A stretch of DNA of 64,000 bases from Persicaria tinctoria (GCA_037127255.1 JBANSL010000004.1:39396467-39460466); one strand, 5' to 3'. Positions 1-12,748 are shown, counted from the stretch's first letter. Program-made: numbers and translations. The notes: generated by a model not told the origin, from the letters alone.

Positions 1-2090
1 AGCATGAATGTCCAACCCGAGTAAGCCCCTAGGGAACTTACCTGAAGTCTTCACATCCAATTAACCAGCAAACAAGTCACTAGATACTCGTCCATCGGCC
101 AACAAGCCACTCAGAGAATCATCCAATCACACTAGCAAGTAATAAGCAAAGAACAACTCATCAATACATATTTACTCAACACACAAGCATGCTTTCAGGT
201 CAACACTAGACCAAACAATATTTTATTCAATTAACCTCGCATTCTCATCATTCCCAATTAACCTTATTCCCATCAAGTATGAAACTTAGTTCAAAGTCTT
301 TACCAAGATCATTACTCAAAACATCTTATTTCAAATCAAACTCAGATTTTCCCTTACAAATTTGCTCACGCTAAACCATAAACTCTTAAAACCAAGAATC
401 ACAAGTCTTATTTATCAAACTCGCATAATACATCATACCCAATAAGTAAACCAAGGTAAGCTAATATTTCAATAAATCATTTCATTATAAGAAACTATTC
501 AACCGCAAGCACCACGATCAAGCTTAACAGCACACAAGTATAACAATTTGTAAACATCTTTTATATAGCCTTGCTAACAAATTTCATAACTCAATAGGCA
601 CAACAACCAGCTTAATTACAAGTATGACAAGTTCCCAAGATGTCTTTTATATCTTATCCCATTGATCATATATTGCTACTCTTAGGTCATGATACTCATG
701 TAATTACACTCTAGGTGACAAGTCAATAACAAAGTCACACCTTTATAACCTGATTGCTAAAGTTAATTTGTCCACGTACTAATCCGGAACCTATCGGCTT
801 GAAAAGGTAGTAATTAGACAAATAAAATCCAATTTTCAACCGTTAACTTTCAACCCACAACTACTGATTAATACGAGAGCAAGTTAATATAATTCCTACC
901 AGTCATCGAACTATACATGATTAGTAAAAATAATAAATAATAAATAATAAATAATAAATTCGAGCAACTAGCGCCACAATCCAAAACGAAACCAGATTCA
1001 AGATAAAGATCCAAGAATGTTATACCCAAAATCTCATGACCCATTTACGACAAGAGGTCGGGATAGACGGGGGTTCGATTCCAGCTCACGGTTAGGCATC
1101 AGTCTCGACCTCGTCAGCTTCGGGTTCGATAGGCTTGGTGGATCCGGATGGGAGAGGAGAGAACACTTGTTCGGGCTTGTCCTCGACTCCGGCCTTCAAG
1201 TCTAGCCAAGCGCCGGCGTTGTCGATTGGGTTTGAGTCAGCGACTCATCACGGTTCGTACTAGAGGAGGGAGAGGAGACGTCGACACTGGCGACCTCGAG
1301 GTCGGCTTCTTGTGGCAGCAGCGAACGCCGACTACGGCTCATTTGAGGGCGACATCGGGAGGGCGTCGGCATCAGGTCTCTGTCAATGGACGGCTCCCAC
1401 TCCATGGTCGGCAGGGCTTAACGTGCGACATGAATGAGGCATCGGCCTCCGCCTTCACGCCGAACTCCCATCGACGGCATTCGAAGCTTCTGCCCGCGCT
1501 TGGTGCTCGAGGCGGTCGTTGATTCTGCGTCATGGCTAGGACAAGGAGGTGGGGGTGAACTTGGGCCCTTCGATGGCGCTCGAGCAAGAAAGGTGGAGCA
1601 GCAAGACGGTGAGGAGTGCTCTGATCCGAAATTTAGGAGAAACAGAGGGCAACTCTTTAGAAGAAAGGAGGAGGAGATGAGTAGTGGGATTTCCTTCTCC
1701 AGATCCGAATGAAGGGGGAGAGAGGGAGAGAGAGAGAAGAGTAGTTTTTTGGGGCGGCTGGAGATCAAGATTTCAGAAGGAGAGAGAATCGGGACTCCTA
1801 GGGTTATAAGGGCATATATATATATACCCGCAAATTAGGGTTAGAAAAATTGTGTTAAATTATAAAATCGACCCGGTATTTTTTAAATTGCAAGAATTAT
1901 ACCACAACTAAATATATATAATTCCACTATTAAATTCTAACTACGTTAAAATGTCGGAATTTGCTTCGAATAAAATAAAATCATTTTGATCGAGGACGGA
2001 GGTTTTAAAAATTGGCGAAATCCCACAATGTTAATATTGAAATTAAATCATAATTTATAAAACAATATTTTAAAATATCGAGCCTTTACA
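1..2090 (-). repeat. 3' LTR of the gypsy-like element (partial)
   Basis: Nearly identical to 12546-12748 plus 14152-16015. Over the last ~1.1 kb I counted about 14 substitutions by eye, mostly transitions, plus short differences in (AAT)n, (GA)n and (TA)n runs, so about 98.8% identity. About 0.9 kb of this LTR lies left of the window. It ends TTTACA; the copies diverge right after 2090-2091. Short frames inside (for example 1148-1522 and 1434-1712) recur in the other LTR and are not treated as genes. Confidence 0.88.
1814..1826 (-). promoter_or_regulatory. Putative TATA box in 3' LTR
   Basis: A TA run about 265 bases inside the LTR's minus-strand 5' end, followed on the minus strand by 'CCCTTATAACCCTAG' and a CT-rich leader. 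It is the counterpart of the 5' LTR TATA at 15737-15751. Confidence 0.45.
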
Positions 2091-2107
2091 TCATCCACCT
2101 CTAAAAA
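2091..2107 (-). other. Polypurine tract of the LTR element
   Basis: On the minus strand the sequence AGAGGTGGATGA abuts the TG start of the 3' LTR, the expected place for plus-strand priming. Upstream (2108-2340, minus strand) is noncoding 3' sequence of the same element, including CTCGAGGACGAGAC. I see no gene in 2108-2340. Confidence 0.6.
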
Positions 2108-2560
2108 TAAGTCTCGTCCTCGAGACTAAAATCGTTCTTTAAAAGCAACGAAACATTTCAAAAGCTCAAGTCGGCTCTTTCTATGTCGGTCAACCAGTCA
2201 ACCAGATTCTCAAAGATTCAAGAAGCAATATATCCACCTTTAAGGACTAATCCCAAATTCCACTTCCTAATTCCATTTCTCATTATCAGTTTCAGCATCA
2301 AACTCAAATATTAACATATCCAAAATATCATACTAGCAAAAGTCATCATTTGAAGTGGCCTTGTATACCCCTAAGTATACCAAAAGGCTACCCCAAAAAA
2401 CCGCTAACCCAACTCTTCTCTCTACCCCCTCGCATACTCTATGCCAATTAACCTTCCATCACTTCTCTAGAATCCTACGGACCCAACGTTTCTCAATTGG
2501 CGATTTGCCTTTACACCTAATCGAGATACGCAATTTACATGTTTCAATAACTCTTTTCGC

Positions 2561-5500
2561 TCATACTACCGGCATACAAGACTCATTGTTGAATACAACT
2601 CTATTACGATCAACCCACGTGAAATACACGAAAGCTAAAAATACAAGAAGCTTCACCTTGTACATAGCCGTCTTCTTTACTCTAGCCTCTTCCGATGCAA
2701 ACATCCCAAGCCACTCCACAATCCCACCCCTAACACGTGGGAGACCGACCCAGTCCCATACCAGATTCCGGGCTACAGCGATGACAGAGCACCCGAACCA
2801 GAGATGGGACTCAGACTCCTCTTCCAGCTTGCATAGCGGGCACAAGGCCGCCTCCTTACCTTTCCAGTGTTTCACTATTCGCCCGGTCTTCAATCTGTTG
2901 TTAGCCGCTACCCACACGACAAATGACCATTTCCGAGAGTGATCCCCCCTCCATAGGATATCTCCCCAATCAATTGAAGGGTTGCGCAACCTGATTGCTT
3001 CATACACCTTCCCACAGTCCAGATTACCCCGAGTCGAGATGATGTGGTCTGGTGGTCTACCAGCCGATAAGAAACCATAGTCCACCAGCTCGTCTCTGAG
3101 CCGTATCAAGCCTTTCCAAACCCAGGAATCGTAGACTCTCCCTTCTACCTCCCATATCGTGTTCCTTTTCAAGTAATTCATCTGCACCCATCGATTCCAG
3201 ATTCCTTCCTTTTCCAGACAGATATCTCCAAGCAGGATCGAGAACATACTCTTGTTCCAAGCTCGGATCTGTTTCACACCAAGACCTCCCTCCTCATAGG
3301 GTTTCGAAACCAATTCCCAGGCCACAACCCCATTTTTGCTACCTGCATGCCCTGTCCACAAAAAACTCCGACAGATGCTCTCTAATCTGCTGCATACAGC
3401 GCTTGGGAGAAGCAAACTCTGCCCCCAAAAAGTAAATAATCCCCCAAGTGCAGATTTAATGATTTGTAGTCGCCCTGCATAGGATATATTTTTTGTCGCC
3501 CACACCTTTATTTTCTTCTCCACCTTCTCAAACAGCTCATGATACTCCGCTATATTAATTCGTCGGGCATGGAGCGGTGTTCCCAAGTAAGTAACTGGGA
3601 AAGATCCTCTTTGATAGCCCAGGAAAGCCTCAATCTCGGACTGCTGCTGCTCAGCTGTACCTGCTACGTAGCATGTGCTTTTAAGCACATTCACCCTTAG
3701 TCCAGAGCTCGCAAAAAAGCCATTCAAACAGCCCTGTAGCACTTTGATGGATCCCAAGTCAGCGCGACAGAATAAGAGGAGGTCATCAGCAAACGCCAGA
3801 TTCACCAATGATAAATCACGGCATTTAGGATGGAAATTAAAATCTGGATTATGTACTCCCCGAGCAAGCATACGGTTGAGTATCTCCGTACAAATCACAA
3901 ATAAATACGGGGATAGCGGATCCCCTTGTCTCGAGCCTCTTTTCCCTTTAAAGTACCCTTCCGGCATGCCATTAATCAACATTGAGAATGAGGTTGAGGT
4001 AACACATGCCATGATAACATTCACCAGATGCATAGGAAAGTTTAGATACACAAGGGCAGCCCGTACAAAATCCCAACAGACATAGTCGTATGCCTTCTGA
4101 AGATCGATCTTCAAGGTGCATCTAGGAGAGACTCTTTTGGTGCCATAACCATTGATAATTTCCAGAGCAACAGCGCAATTCTGTGCTATCGATCTCCCAG
4201 GAATGAAAGCCTCTTGGTTATCCCCAATTAGGTCCGACAGCAAAGGCTTTATTTTGCTCACAATTATCTTACTCACAACCTTCATCAGCGTATTACAGCA
4301 AGAGATTGGCCTCGAGTCTGTAACAACTGTTGGATTCGTGACTTTCGGAATCAGTGAGACAAACGTGGCATTTAGTTGTTTAAGGACACTCCCATTCTGG
4401 AAAATTTCAACAATTTCTCGACAGAAATCCTTCCCAAGTATTCCCCGGCATTTCCGAAAGAAGAGGCTACCAAAACCGCCAGGCCCCGGGGACTTGTTAA
4501 TTCCAATAGACCATAGGGCCTTTTTGATCTCTTTCTCTTCTGGAATGGCCGACAATCCTTCCCAGTTTGAGCATGAAACCTGATGTCCAGGACTGATATT
4601 AGGGAACTGTTCGCATCTCACATCAGAACCAAACAGCTCAGTGAAGAACCCCAGTATGTGCTCCCTCACTTCCTTATCTTCTTCTATAAGATCACCTCTT
4701 GCATTTTTCATAGCGAATATAGCATTTGTTGCCCGTCTTTCCTTTACACTTCTAAAAAAGATTGAGGAAGTTTCTTCCCCCATTCGAATCCAATGGACCT
4801 TTGCACGCTGGGCTGTAAGACTGATAAGCCGCCCTACATTCTCCCTCAATTCTGTTTCAACTTTGGACGCTTTTTCTGCCAACACTGCATTTGTCTTATC
4901 TTGTAGTAGTTGGATCTGAATTTCCTTCAAACACTCCTTATTCAGCTTTATCTTCCCTTGCAAATCGGGGAACACTGCTCTATCCCATGATCTGAGAGCA
5001 TCCTTTACATTCTTCAGTTTTTGGGCAAAAATAAATTGTTTTGAGCCAACAACATCAGCTCTCCACGCACCAGCAACAAGACTAATAAACGCTTCTTCAT
5101 CACACCAGAAATTCTTGAACTTGAATGGGAATTTCTTATTGCTGTTGCCTTCTCTCAGAGTGACCACTGCGGGAGAATGGTCCGAAGTACCATTAACATC
5201 AAAGAAGGCCTTAGTATTAGGAAACTCATCTCTCCAGGAATCATTGACTAAAACCCTGTCAATTTTGCGCTCAATTCTGCCCGTTCCAGTTTTTCGATTA
5301 TGCCAAGTATGGCGAGCCCCTATGTATTCCAGATCGTTGACATTACAGTCAGCCATGAAGGAGGTGATCTCCTCAAAGTTGTCATGTGGAGCTGCAGCAG
5401 TTGGCCATTTATCTCCCACCTCGTATATGCAATTGAAACCCCCCAATACAACCCAAGGTTGCCTAAGATTCGCTGCTATGTCATAAAGAGTCTTCCAAAG

Positions 5501-5866
5501 CGGGATACGATCCTTCTTATAATTGTGAGCATACACAAAAGTGGCCTCAAACTGATACTTACCATCCCTCGATTTAACCACACAATGCATGAGCTGTTCA
5601 TAGGTAAGGATAATTGTCACATCAAACACAGCCGGGTTCCAGGAGACCCAAATCCGTCCTGCCTGCTCTCTCGTACTGTTTTCACGGACCTCCCATCCAT
5701 ACATAAGACTGTCCTTCACATCGCTAATATTTTTCTGGAGCACTTTAGTTTCAAGAAAAGCTATAAGAGATATATTATTATCCCAACAATAACTTGTCAG
5801 GATATTATTTTTTATGTGATCATTAAGACCACATATATTCCAAGCTCCGAATTTTAATCTATCCAT
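2561..5866 (-). CDS. LINE ORF2: endonuclease-reverse transcriptase (unbroken, no RNase H)
   Basis: An uninterrupted 1101-codon frame. It would nick target DNA and reverse-transcribe LINE RNA at the nick. Residues ~1-235 are an APE-like endonuclease: WNICGLN at 9-15, LET near 38-40, SDHS at 228-231. Residues ~440-720 are the reverse transcriptase: KIDLQKAYD (Asp 588), RQGDPLSP, and FADD at 692-695. A zf-RVT zinc site follows (C1009, C1012, H1021, C1026) and the protein ends there. Oddities: the catalytic GDFN of the endonuclease reads GGFN (D143G), and the usual GPDG before the RT reads GPGG. So the frame is intact but the endonuclease is probably dead. I start at the Met at 5866 because it precedes the conserved WNICG motif and overlaps the ORF1 stop; the frame stays open 27 codons further upstream. 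Confidence 0.9.
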   Translation of the reverse strand: MDRLKFGAWNICGLNDHIKNNILTSYCWDNNISLIAFLETKVLQKNISDVKDSLMYGWEVRENSTREQAGRIWVSWNPAVFDVTIILTYEQLMHCVVKSRDGKYQFEATFVYAHNYKKDRIPLWKTLYDIAANLRQPWVVLGGFNCIYEVGDKWPTAAAPHDNFEEITSFMADCNVNDLEYIGARHTWHNRKTGTGRIERKIDRVLVNDSWRDEFPNTKAFFDVNGTSDHSPAVVTLREGNSNKKFPFKFKNFWCDEEAFISLVAGAWRADVVGSKQFIFAQKLKNVKDALRSWDRAVFPDLQGKIKLNKECLKEIQIQLLQDKTNAVLAEKASKVETELRENVGRLISLTAQRAKVHWIRMGEETSSIFFRSVKERRATNAIFAMKNARGDLIEEDKEVREHILGFFTELFGSDVRCEQFPNISPGHQVSCSNWEGLSAIPEEKEIKKALWSIGINKSPGPGGFGSLFFRKCRGILGKDFCREIVEIFQNGSVLKQLNATFVSLIPKVTNPTVVTDSRPISCCNTLMKVVSKIIVSKIKPLLSDLIGDNQEAFIPGRSIAQNCAVALEIINGYGTKRVSPRCTLKIDLQKAYDYVCWDFVRAALVYLNFPMHLVNVIMACVTSTSFSMLINGMPEGYFKGKRGSRQGDPLSPYLFVICTEILNRMLARGVHNPDFNFHPKCRDLSLVNLAFADDLLLFCRADLGSIKVLQGCLNGFFASSGLRVNVLKSTCYVAGTAEQQQSEIEAFLGYQRGSFPVTYLGTPLHARRINIAEYHELFEKVEKKIKVWATKNISYAGRLQIIKSALGGLFTFWGQSLLLPSAVCSRLESICRSFLWTGHAGSKNGVVAWELVSKPYEEGGLGVKQIRAWNKSMFSILLGDICLEKEGIWNRWVQMNYLKRNTIWEVEGRVYDSWVWKGLIRLRDELVDYGFLSAGRPPDHIISTRGNLDCGKVYEAIRLRNPSIDWGDILWRGDHSRKWSFVVWVAANNRLKTGRIVKHWKGKEAALCPLCKLEEESESHLWFGCSVIAVARNLVWDWVGLPRVRGGIVEWLGMFASEEARVKKTAMYKVKLLVFLAFVYFTWVDRNRVVFNNESCMPVV

Positions 5867-6119
5867 AAGTGACCGCAACGTGAGTGCTACTCTCACCCTT
5901 ACCCTCTCCTTGGAGCAACAACTCCTGTAGTTCCTCCTGTAGATCACAGTTCAACTCAAGGCGACATACTTCCTCCTCTCCCAACAGTCCATATCTCCCT
6001 CCTTTATCTGCTAGAATAGACACATTGCTGTCAAAGCTTGCTCTTCTACCAGACTTGGCCTTACCCTTCCTGCCCATTAGGGTAATCTGCATTCTGCTGT
6101 CAATCCGAAAAGAACACAA
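5859..6119 (-). pseudogene. LINE ORF1, C-terminal remnant
   Basis: 86 codons: a basic stretch (MGRKGKAKSGRR) and a 'GGRYGLLGEEE' tail that resembles the end of plant LINE ORF1 proteins, followed by an acidic end. The DUF4283 and CCHC parts are absent because the element is 5'-truncated. Its stop (TAG, 5861-5859) lies inside an 8-base overlap with the ORF2 start: ATGGATAG at 5866-5859. Confidence 0.7.
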
Positions 6120-6125
6120 TCATCA

Positions 6126-9100
6126 TACTCACACATCATCACCCACCAACCCAAGAGGGCATATTCAGCATCATGATGAGCATATGACCAGACAACGAAA
6201 GACACAACTCACGGACCAAAAGACGTATATGACTATCAAGCTCACGAGTTATCTTGCACAATATCAAGGTGTGGAAAACAAATATCATCATAAATAACAT
6301 ATGCACTCATAAGGGAAAACACAGTTCAATATGTTAAAATGTCAGCATGCGGGCACACCACGCTTCCGCCACACCACTCTCATCAACCTAGACGACCCAC
6401 TCTTGATCACACTATAGGCAATTACACAAGGATGACACAAGACCTAAGTTGTAACCGAAGGAAAGAGACGCTAAGAGATAATTCAACTAACTCTTGACAC
6501 GAAGATAGACTCGGATAGTACGTATCTGGTAAGGCTGAACACGAGAATTTTGCCGATGTTCATGGGAAACCCTTAAGGTTACGATCGTATTACTCAAATC
6601 ATCATATAACACATCAAGTCATAAAACACACAACGTGATAGCACCCTAACATGAACCTATCTCAAAAGGCAATGGAAATATGATTATAATGTCAGTGTCG
6701 TAACATGTGGTAAGGTTCAATGTAAATAATATAACATTACGGGAGCTACCTCCATATACACACTACTATCAAATCAAAGCCGCACTGGCAAGGAATATCA
6801 CATATAATGGTCAGGAAATGCTATTAAGGTAAAACGTTCGTATATACCTAAGATAGTCCCAACAATTTGCCATCCGAATACAACCGAATATACCCAGTAC
6901 ATGCCTAAGGGAATCCTATATGTCGCTATAGTGTAAGGGAACTTAACAAAACATGTAAGAAATAGTATCAACATGTCTTAAATCTCACGAAAGACATATC
7001 ATATAGTTCACTAGAGAAAGGCAAATGCAAGTGTGTGCTTTATGCAATTGTGTCACCAAGGCACACATCAACACATTTTTTTCATACCACTATAACCTCA
7101 ACATGGTAGATAGTACAGTAGCAACAAATCTTAAGCAAAAGGGTTGTGCGTAGACATGTAAGTGCAATTTAAACTATAAGGATGGACATGCAAGCATAGG
7201 AGCTTAAAACTATTAGTGCATAACAAGTATATAAAGGCATCATATGACAAGTAAGAGTGAGCATGGACAATATTATGGCCTACGCATGGTCCTATTCATA
7301 TAAAATAGAGTATGATGGTGTCAAAAGGCAACAAGATAGCTCTAATGATAGCATTCAAAGTACGTAAGCAATCATCATTTCATAAGATCATATAACAAGG
7401 CAACGTACAACATATGTAAAATACCAAAACCTTATTAAATGAGTGATCAAACAGATAATGTAATTAGTGCAAATAATCACATATATCATTGATGCAATTT
7501 TATTTATTTTTACATACTATCGATAACACATGACCATAGGTAAGTACATACAAATATACCTTAACAACAAACGAGACGACACATAATAAGTCAAACCATC
7601 CATATCATAAGAGTGATCATACAAATAATATATGGAGTGCAATAAATCACATAATCATTTTCTCAACTACTTAATTTCCAAATAGTATTAATGATATATG
7701 GTAAGTCGTAAGCATGTGAAGTTATGGTCTACTATCTAACATGACGATACACAACAAGTCAAAACAACTATATAACCACACAACATTAAAATACATGAAG
7801 TATAATCGAAAACGATGAGAACAAAATGGTGAGGACTAAACATGCATACATATATATAGAGTATAACGATATGGATATGCATACCAACTAAGGTACATAT
7901 AGAAATGACATGACCGAGCTACCATGAGTCATGCAGTACTAGTAATCAATCACGGCTATAATTAGGGCATAAAACCCAGTAATCATTTCCTCGAAAGTAG
8001 AGACTATATAAGGGATACTATTAGGATACAGCACTATAGGAGTGCAAATAAATAACATGTAACAATACACATGACAACAACTCATACTAAGCCCAAAATA
8101 ATCATGTGAAATATAGCAGGAGCATGAGAGATGGGAAAAGAGAATAATATGACCATGAAGCAATCTATAGTTATAACGGCGTCATGATATGCATATACGT
8201 ATCAGCATGAGCATGAATATTACATGTCACTAAATGTACTGTCATATCAAATCATGGATTGCTAAGTGTGGTTGCCATCAAAATCCGATAACAGTTTTCA
8301 AGGGTGACATACTACAAGAAAATAACATGTATATATCACAGGATCATCCCATAAATTTATATGGCTATCATGGTAGGTGAACATGCGATGTGTAAGGTCC
8401 TTAAAGCATGATAATCATAGAGTTATAGAACATGTTAAGAAGATGCAACGATAAGAGATACACATCTAAGCAAGATGTTAACCACATATATAAGGCATAA
8501 AATCATAACATAGCTAACTCAATAGCATTTAACAAGTATAAGCAGACACGGATCAAATGAGCATGTGACGAGAAGACGCAAGAAGTATGACAAGTCTACC
8601 ATGAAACCGCAATAGAATTAGTAAAGGCATGATGTAGACGGGACATACAAGCACAACATAACTAATTCAATTATACATATCATTCTTAAGCATTCCAAAG
8701 GACAATCGTTAGCAAAAGGAAGAATGAAGAGACTATCATGAATTTATGATTCAGAGTCATAAACAATAACATAGATGACGCATAAAATAAGGCAATCCAC
8801 AAGTCATGGACCCTATATGGCACTAGTAACATCAACTAGGCCTACTATGAGTACATAAGCATATGATTATACATATCAATGTAGATCCAAATAAAACAAG
8901 TATATCACGCAATCGCACATCAAAACATGAAACACAACGAGAATACAATTATAAGAAATTAGGAGTTTCTCAGGGCAACATCGACTCATCCCTATTGACT
9001 CCATAACCCATTTCGAAAAGAATCTTGGTTGTTTCTTAGGGAGACAATATACCCTTGGGCTGACACTAACCATAAGGAAGACATAACGAAATTTCCCGAG

Positions 9101-11623
9101 TGAACAATTACGTCAAAAGACTCTTGGTACAAAGGATGACATCCAACTGATTCTAAGAGTCACTCATAAAGACCCCTTTTTGTGTCGTACTTCCTCAAGA
9201 CAATTAGCTCTCCAACTTATATATACCCATCCGCAACAGACAAGGTCCACATGGTTTAGAACGTAGACAGTCAACATGAAAGAATGAGAGAAACGGGGGA
9301 GAATCAAAGCGACAACAAAATAAAGTAAGGGCATTGAATCCATGAAATTGGTAGGGCAACTTTCATAAGTCAAGACTCTCGTCAACAACCTAAGAATGGA
9401 ATACCTGGAAACGCGACATATCACCATTTTCCCAACCCTCAACTATTAGAAGCAACACGAGTAAGGGACAAACAAGTTGAAATAGGTGAACAAGGTGATT
9501 AGAAAACATACTCTAGAACAAAAGGGAAGATGATGTCAATTGGGCATACTAAATAAGGACCACAAGGTAGGAGAACTCATCAAGTGGGATGACAACATCA
9601 ATTCCTCATTAAAGTTCAAACTAACGAATTAAGTAATCAAGATGAGATTGACAGAAAGAGAGACAAAGGGTTGTCATGACCATTCAATGAGGTTTTCAAA
9701 GATTGCAAAGAAAACTTCACCAAGAATCGAAGGGGGTCAAAATAATTATAATTCATCAGATAAAGCATGAAAAGAATCAAACAAATAAGTCATATGGTAA
9801 CATCATGCCAAAGTGTCTCAAATAGGCTTATAAGCAAGACATCACAACCCAATATAAGGAACAGTTCATTTTTGAATAGAAGTCCATGATATAGTCTCAC
9901 ATAACCTCAAAAGGCAAGACATATCAAGGAGGACACGTGGAGCATAAAAGACATCATCATGTAGGTCGGGTTGTATAATATCTTTCCATAACCAAGTAAA
10001 CAAGCAAGAATAACATTATCTTATCAGAATAAGGGACATGTAAGGTATCAATTGTACCAGTCAGACAATTATAGGATATCGAGTAGTCATATAACCAAAA
10101 CATCATAAACAGTTATCATCGTCCATACAAACAAGGTAAAGGTGCATGTCATAACTTCACAAAATCTCATGGAGTCACAACATGTGAACGATAACACATA
10201 AGGGGTATGAGGCATAACTTCATGTCAATCACGGAGATCCTATTTTATAAATAAGCGAGTTATTTCTATTAATTGATTCACACATATTTTAGTCAAGTTG
10301 CATACACATGTCCTTTTTTTTAACGAATTTCACATATGAGAACAATATCATTAGAATTCATCATATAAACATGTAGCGCATCAATATCATTAGAATTCAT
10401 CATGTAAAACATGTAGAGCATCAACTAAATAGATCATGGGACAATGTCATGCCAAAACATCTCAATTAAGAATTTAAGCAATGCATTTTGTGATCCCTAC
10501 AAGTATTCCATAGGCGTCCCCATGAAACACTTGTATAAGTATCACAAAATCATCACAATGTTCTCACTAAATCCGACCAAGTACTTTACAAGCGTCCCTG
10601 TAAAATATTTGTGTCGACTATATGAAAACATTATCATATAAGCAAGAATCACAATTTATACTAAGAGTTTGAATTCTATAAACATTCCTTATCAACTCAA
10701 CCATAGAGTCTTATAATCAGAATATCATGTATCTCAAATCAACAAACACAGTTTCTCTGTCCTCAATAAGTTCTCCATCAACTAGAGTAAGGTCCTCAAA
10801 CCTGAGCCCATAAGCTTAGCTTTCCACTAACTAGCACAAAACTTCAACCACAACCATGTAAATTCTCATAATATCATCTCATGTCCTCATCAAACCAAGT
10901 GCCAGAAGGCACCCGAAAATTGCCATCAAAAGTGATATAAGTAACAAAACAAGTGCGTATAAGCCAAACACATCAAGAATGGTATTAATTGTACCACACA
11001 AGTCATCTATTACCACAAATTATAAGCCCACAACAAGACCTAAACATCTTATAATAATCACGTCAGATATTATAATGAGAGAAGCACATGTAAACAGATA
11101 TCATACCAACTCATTAAGAGTGACATACATGAATCATCAAACTTCTCCCCCGAATTCATTTATCTCTGTAATCAAGTTTACGAATTACCCAAACAAGATT
11201 TTACATATGCACGTTATGCCCATAAAGTATAATACGCATCTAAAAGATATATTAGACAAGTAGCTAAATCAAGAAGAACAACACAGACAATTACACAATC
11301 TCTCCCAAAAACTCCATCTGTCGCGGTGCATCTCCTTGGGGTCTTTCATTCTCATCTGTAAGGAACAAGCTGATATTTTGCCTACCGTTCCCAACTACAC
11401 CCAATAGGGGTGGTCTAGCGCCTTTGCTACCCACTCGCGTACCCGTTTGGACGGTTTTCCTCTTTTATTACAAGTCAAGTTCATTACTTAGTCCAATTTC
11501 GGTTAGGCATCTTAAGTTCATTTTGCCCTTTTTTTTTTTAAATCCTTTCAAATCCTTTGAAATTCATTGGCGGTTTTCCAAAACTTACACTCGACCCTTT
11601 TGTACCCGAATTGCACAACCTCA
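6126..11623 (-). other. Decayed internal region of the LTR element
   Basis: About 5.5 kb of AT-rich sequence with no frame above ~95 codons on either strand. One minus-strand frame (9164-9442) contains 'PTNFMDSM', which resembles the LTNAPxxFMDLM segment of gypsy reverse transcriptase; taken alone this is weak. Near the primer site, minus-strand frames around 11290-11340 could be gag remnants. Otherwise I see nothing recognisable. The contrast with the ~98.8% identical LTRs is noted in the findings. Confidence 0.6.
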
Positions 11624-11635
11624 GCTCTGATACCA
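11624..11635 (-). other. Primer binding site (initiator tRNA-Met)
   Basis: The minus strand reads TGGTATCAGAGC, the standard complement of the plant initiator tRNA-Met 3' end. It lies four bases inside the 5' LTR edge (TG at 11640-11641 on the plus strand, CA on the minus strand). It is the best evidence for the element's orientation. Confidence 0.9.
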
Positions 11636-12748
11636 TCTTTGTAACGGCCCAGAATTATGATTTTCCGGGTTACGTTTCAAGGGATAAAACCCCTTGTTCG
11701 GATCTTGCAATCCAGGTACGGGTCGAGGTTTCAAACTCATTTAAGATTAGTAGAATGAGGGATTTCAAACCCTAAAAACCTCAAAGGGCCATTAGGTACC
11801 CTTTACCTGTCCTAAAACTATGTCGCAAAATCCAATTCAACCGAAAGTAAAGCGGAAGAAAAACTAGGATACAAATGCCACGACAAAGCCGGGTCAAACC
11901 AAATCATAAGCAAGTGATTACCATTTTACCAAGTTAGAATATTAGCTAGGTTCTTCGATTCGCCAAAGGGTTTCCCGTCACAGAAGCAAGGAGCAAACAA
12001 GATCTGCAGAAAATACCTTAAAAAAAAGAATGGGGAAAGGAGTCAGATCGAGCCACTCATGCGGGACCGGCAGTCCTCGCTGAGGCCACATAGTATGTGC
12101 TATACCTAATAAAGATGCTCTAATGCAGTACGAAAGTCAAACACACTAGCATGCTCCTGGTTATAATAATGTGTAAAAATACTGTAAAGGGCCCAAGACA
12201 ATGCCAAGTGGCATATCCCTCTCCTACCTCCACCCCCTTCCGATAGGGAGGAGACTGGCCAGCTCGTGAATGCATTCCATCATAATCGGGCGGCACGCAT
12301 GCCTAACCCGCTCCACAATAAAGCCCGAATGCAAATCATAATATAAGGAAGTTCATGACTCGATTGACTCAGGCTGGGCTACCCAATGACCCTAGAAAAG
12401 ACTCTAGGACTATCACAGATAACGGCCATTCTGTTTCAAACGCATAAAGTAAGCAGATGCTCATTCAATTAGTGCAACCTAAACAGGATACTACATGACA
12501 TGCTTTTATTCATATGCAACACCTAACATAAAATGCAACAACAAACATGAATGTCCAACCTGAGTAAGCCCCTAGGGAACTTACCTGAAGTCTTCACATC
12601 CAATTAACCAGCAAACAAGTCACTAGATACTCGTCCATCGGCCAACAAGCCACTAAGAGAATCATCCAATCACACTAGCAAGTAATAAGTTAAGAACAAC
12701 TCATCAATACATATTTACTCAACACACAAGCATGCTTTCAGGTCAACA

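Larger units (their letters stand above)
2345..6125 (-). mobile_element. LINE-1: 5'-truncated L1-type LINE inside the LTR element
   Basis: Contains the last 86 codons of an ORF1 and a complete ORF2 on the minus strand. Sequence upstream of the ORF1 remnant looks like the host element again, so the LINE is 5'-truncated. Ends are approximate: no clear poly(A) is visible at the low-coordinate end. Candidate target duplications are short (TCATCAT at about 2344 and 6120, or ATCATACT at 2327 and 6122). The ~210 bases after the ORF2 stop (2345-2560) are 3' UTR. Unlike the other LINEs here it has no RNase H domain, so it belongs to a different lineage. Confidence 0.85.

Noticed and set aside
1017..1768. 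Several 60-124 codon frames on both strands, repeated at 14938-15640
   Set aside because: They lie in the two LTR copies, overlap on both strands, have no recognisable domain, and are explained by GC-rich LTR sequence.
3675..5857. Plus-strand frames of 60-185 codons across LINE-1
   Set aside because: They are antisense shadows of the intact minus-strand ORF2.
9164..9442. Gypsy reverse transcriptase from a 92-codon minus-strand frame (PTNFMDSM)
   Set aside because: Only one short word resembles the family; no catalytic motif is visible, so it is mentioned only as weak support for the decayed interior.
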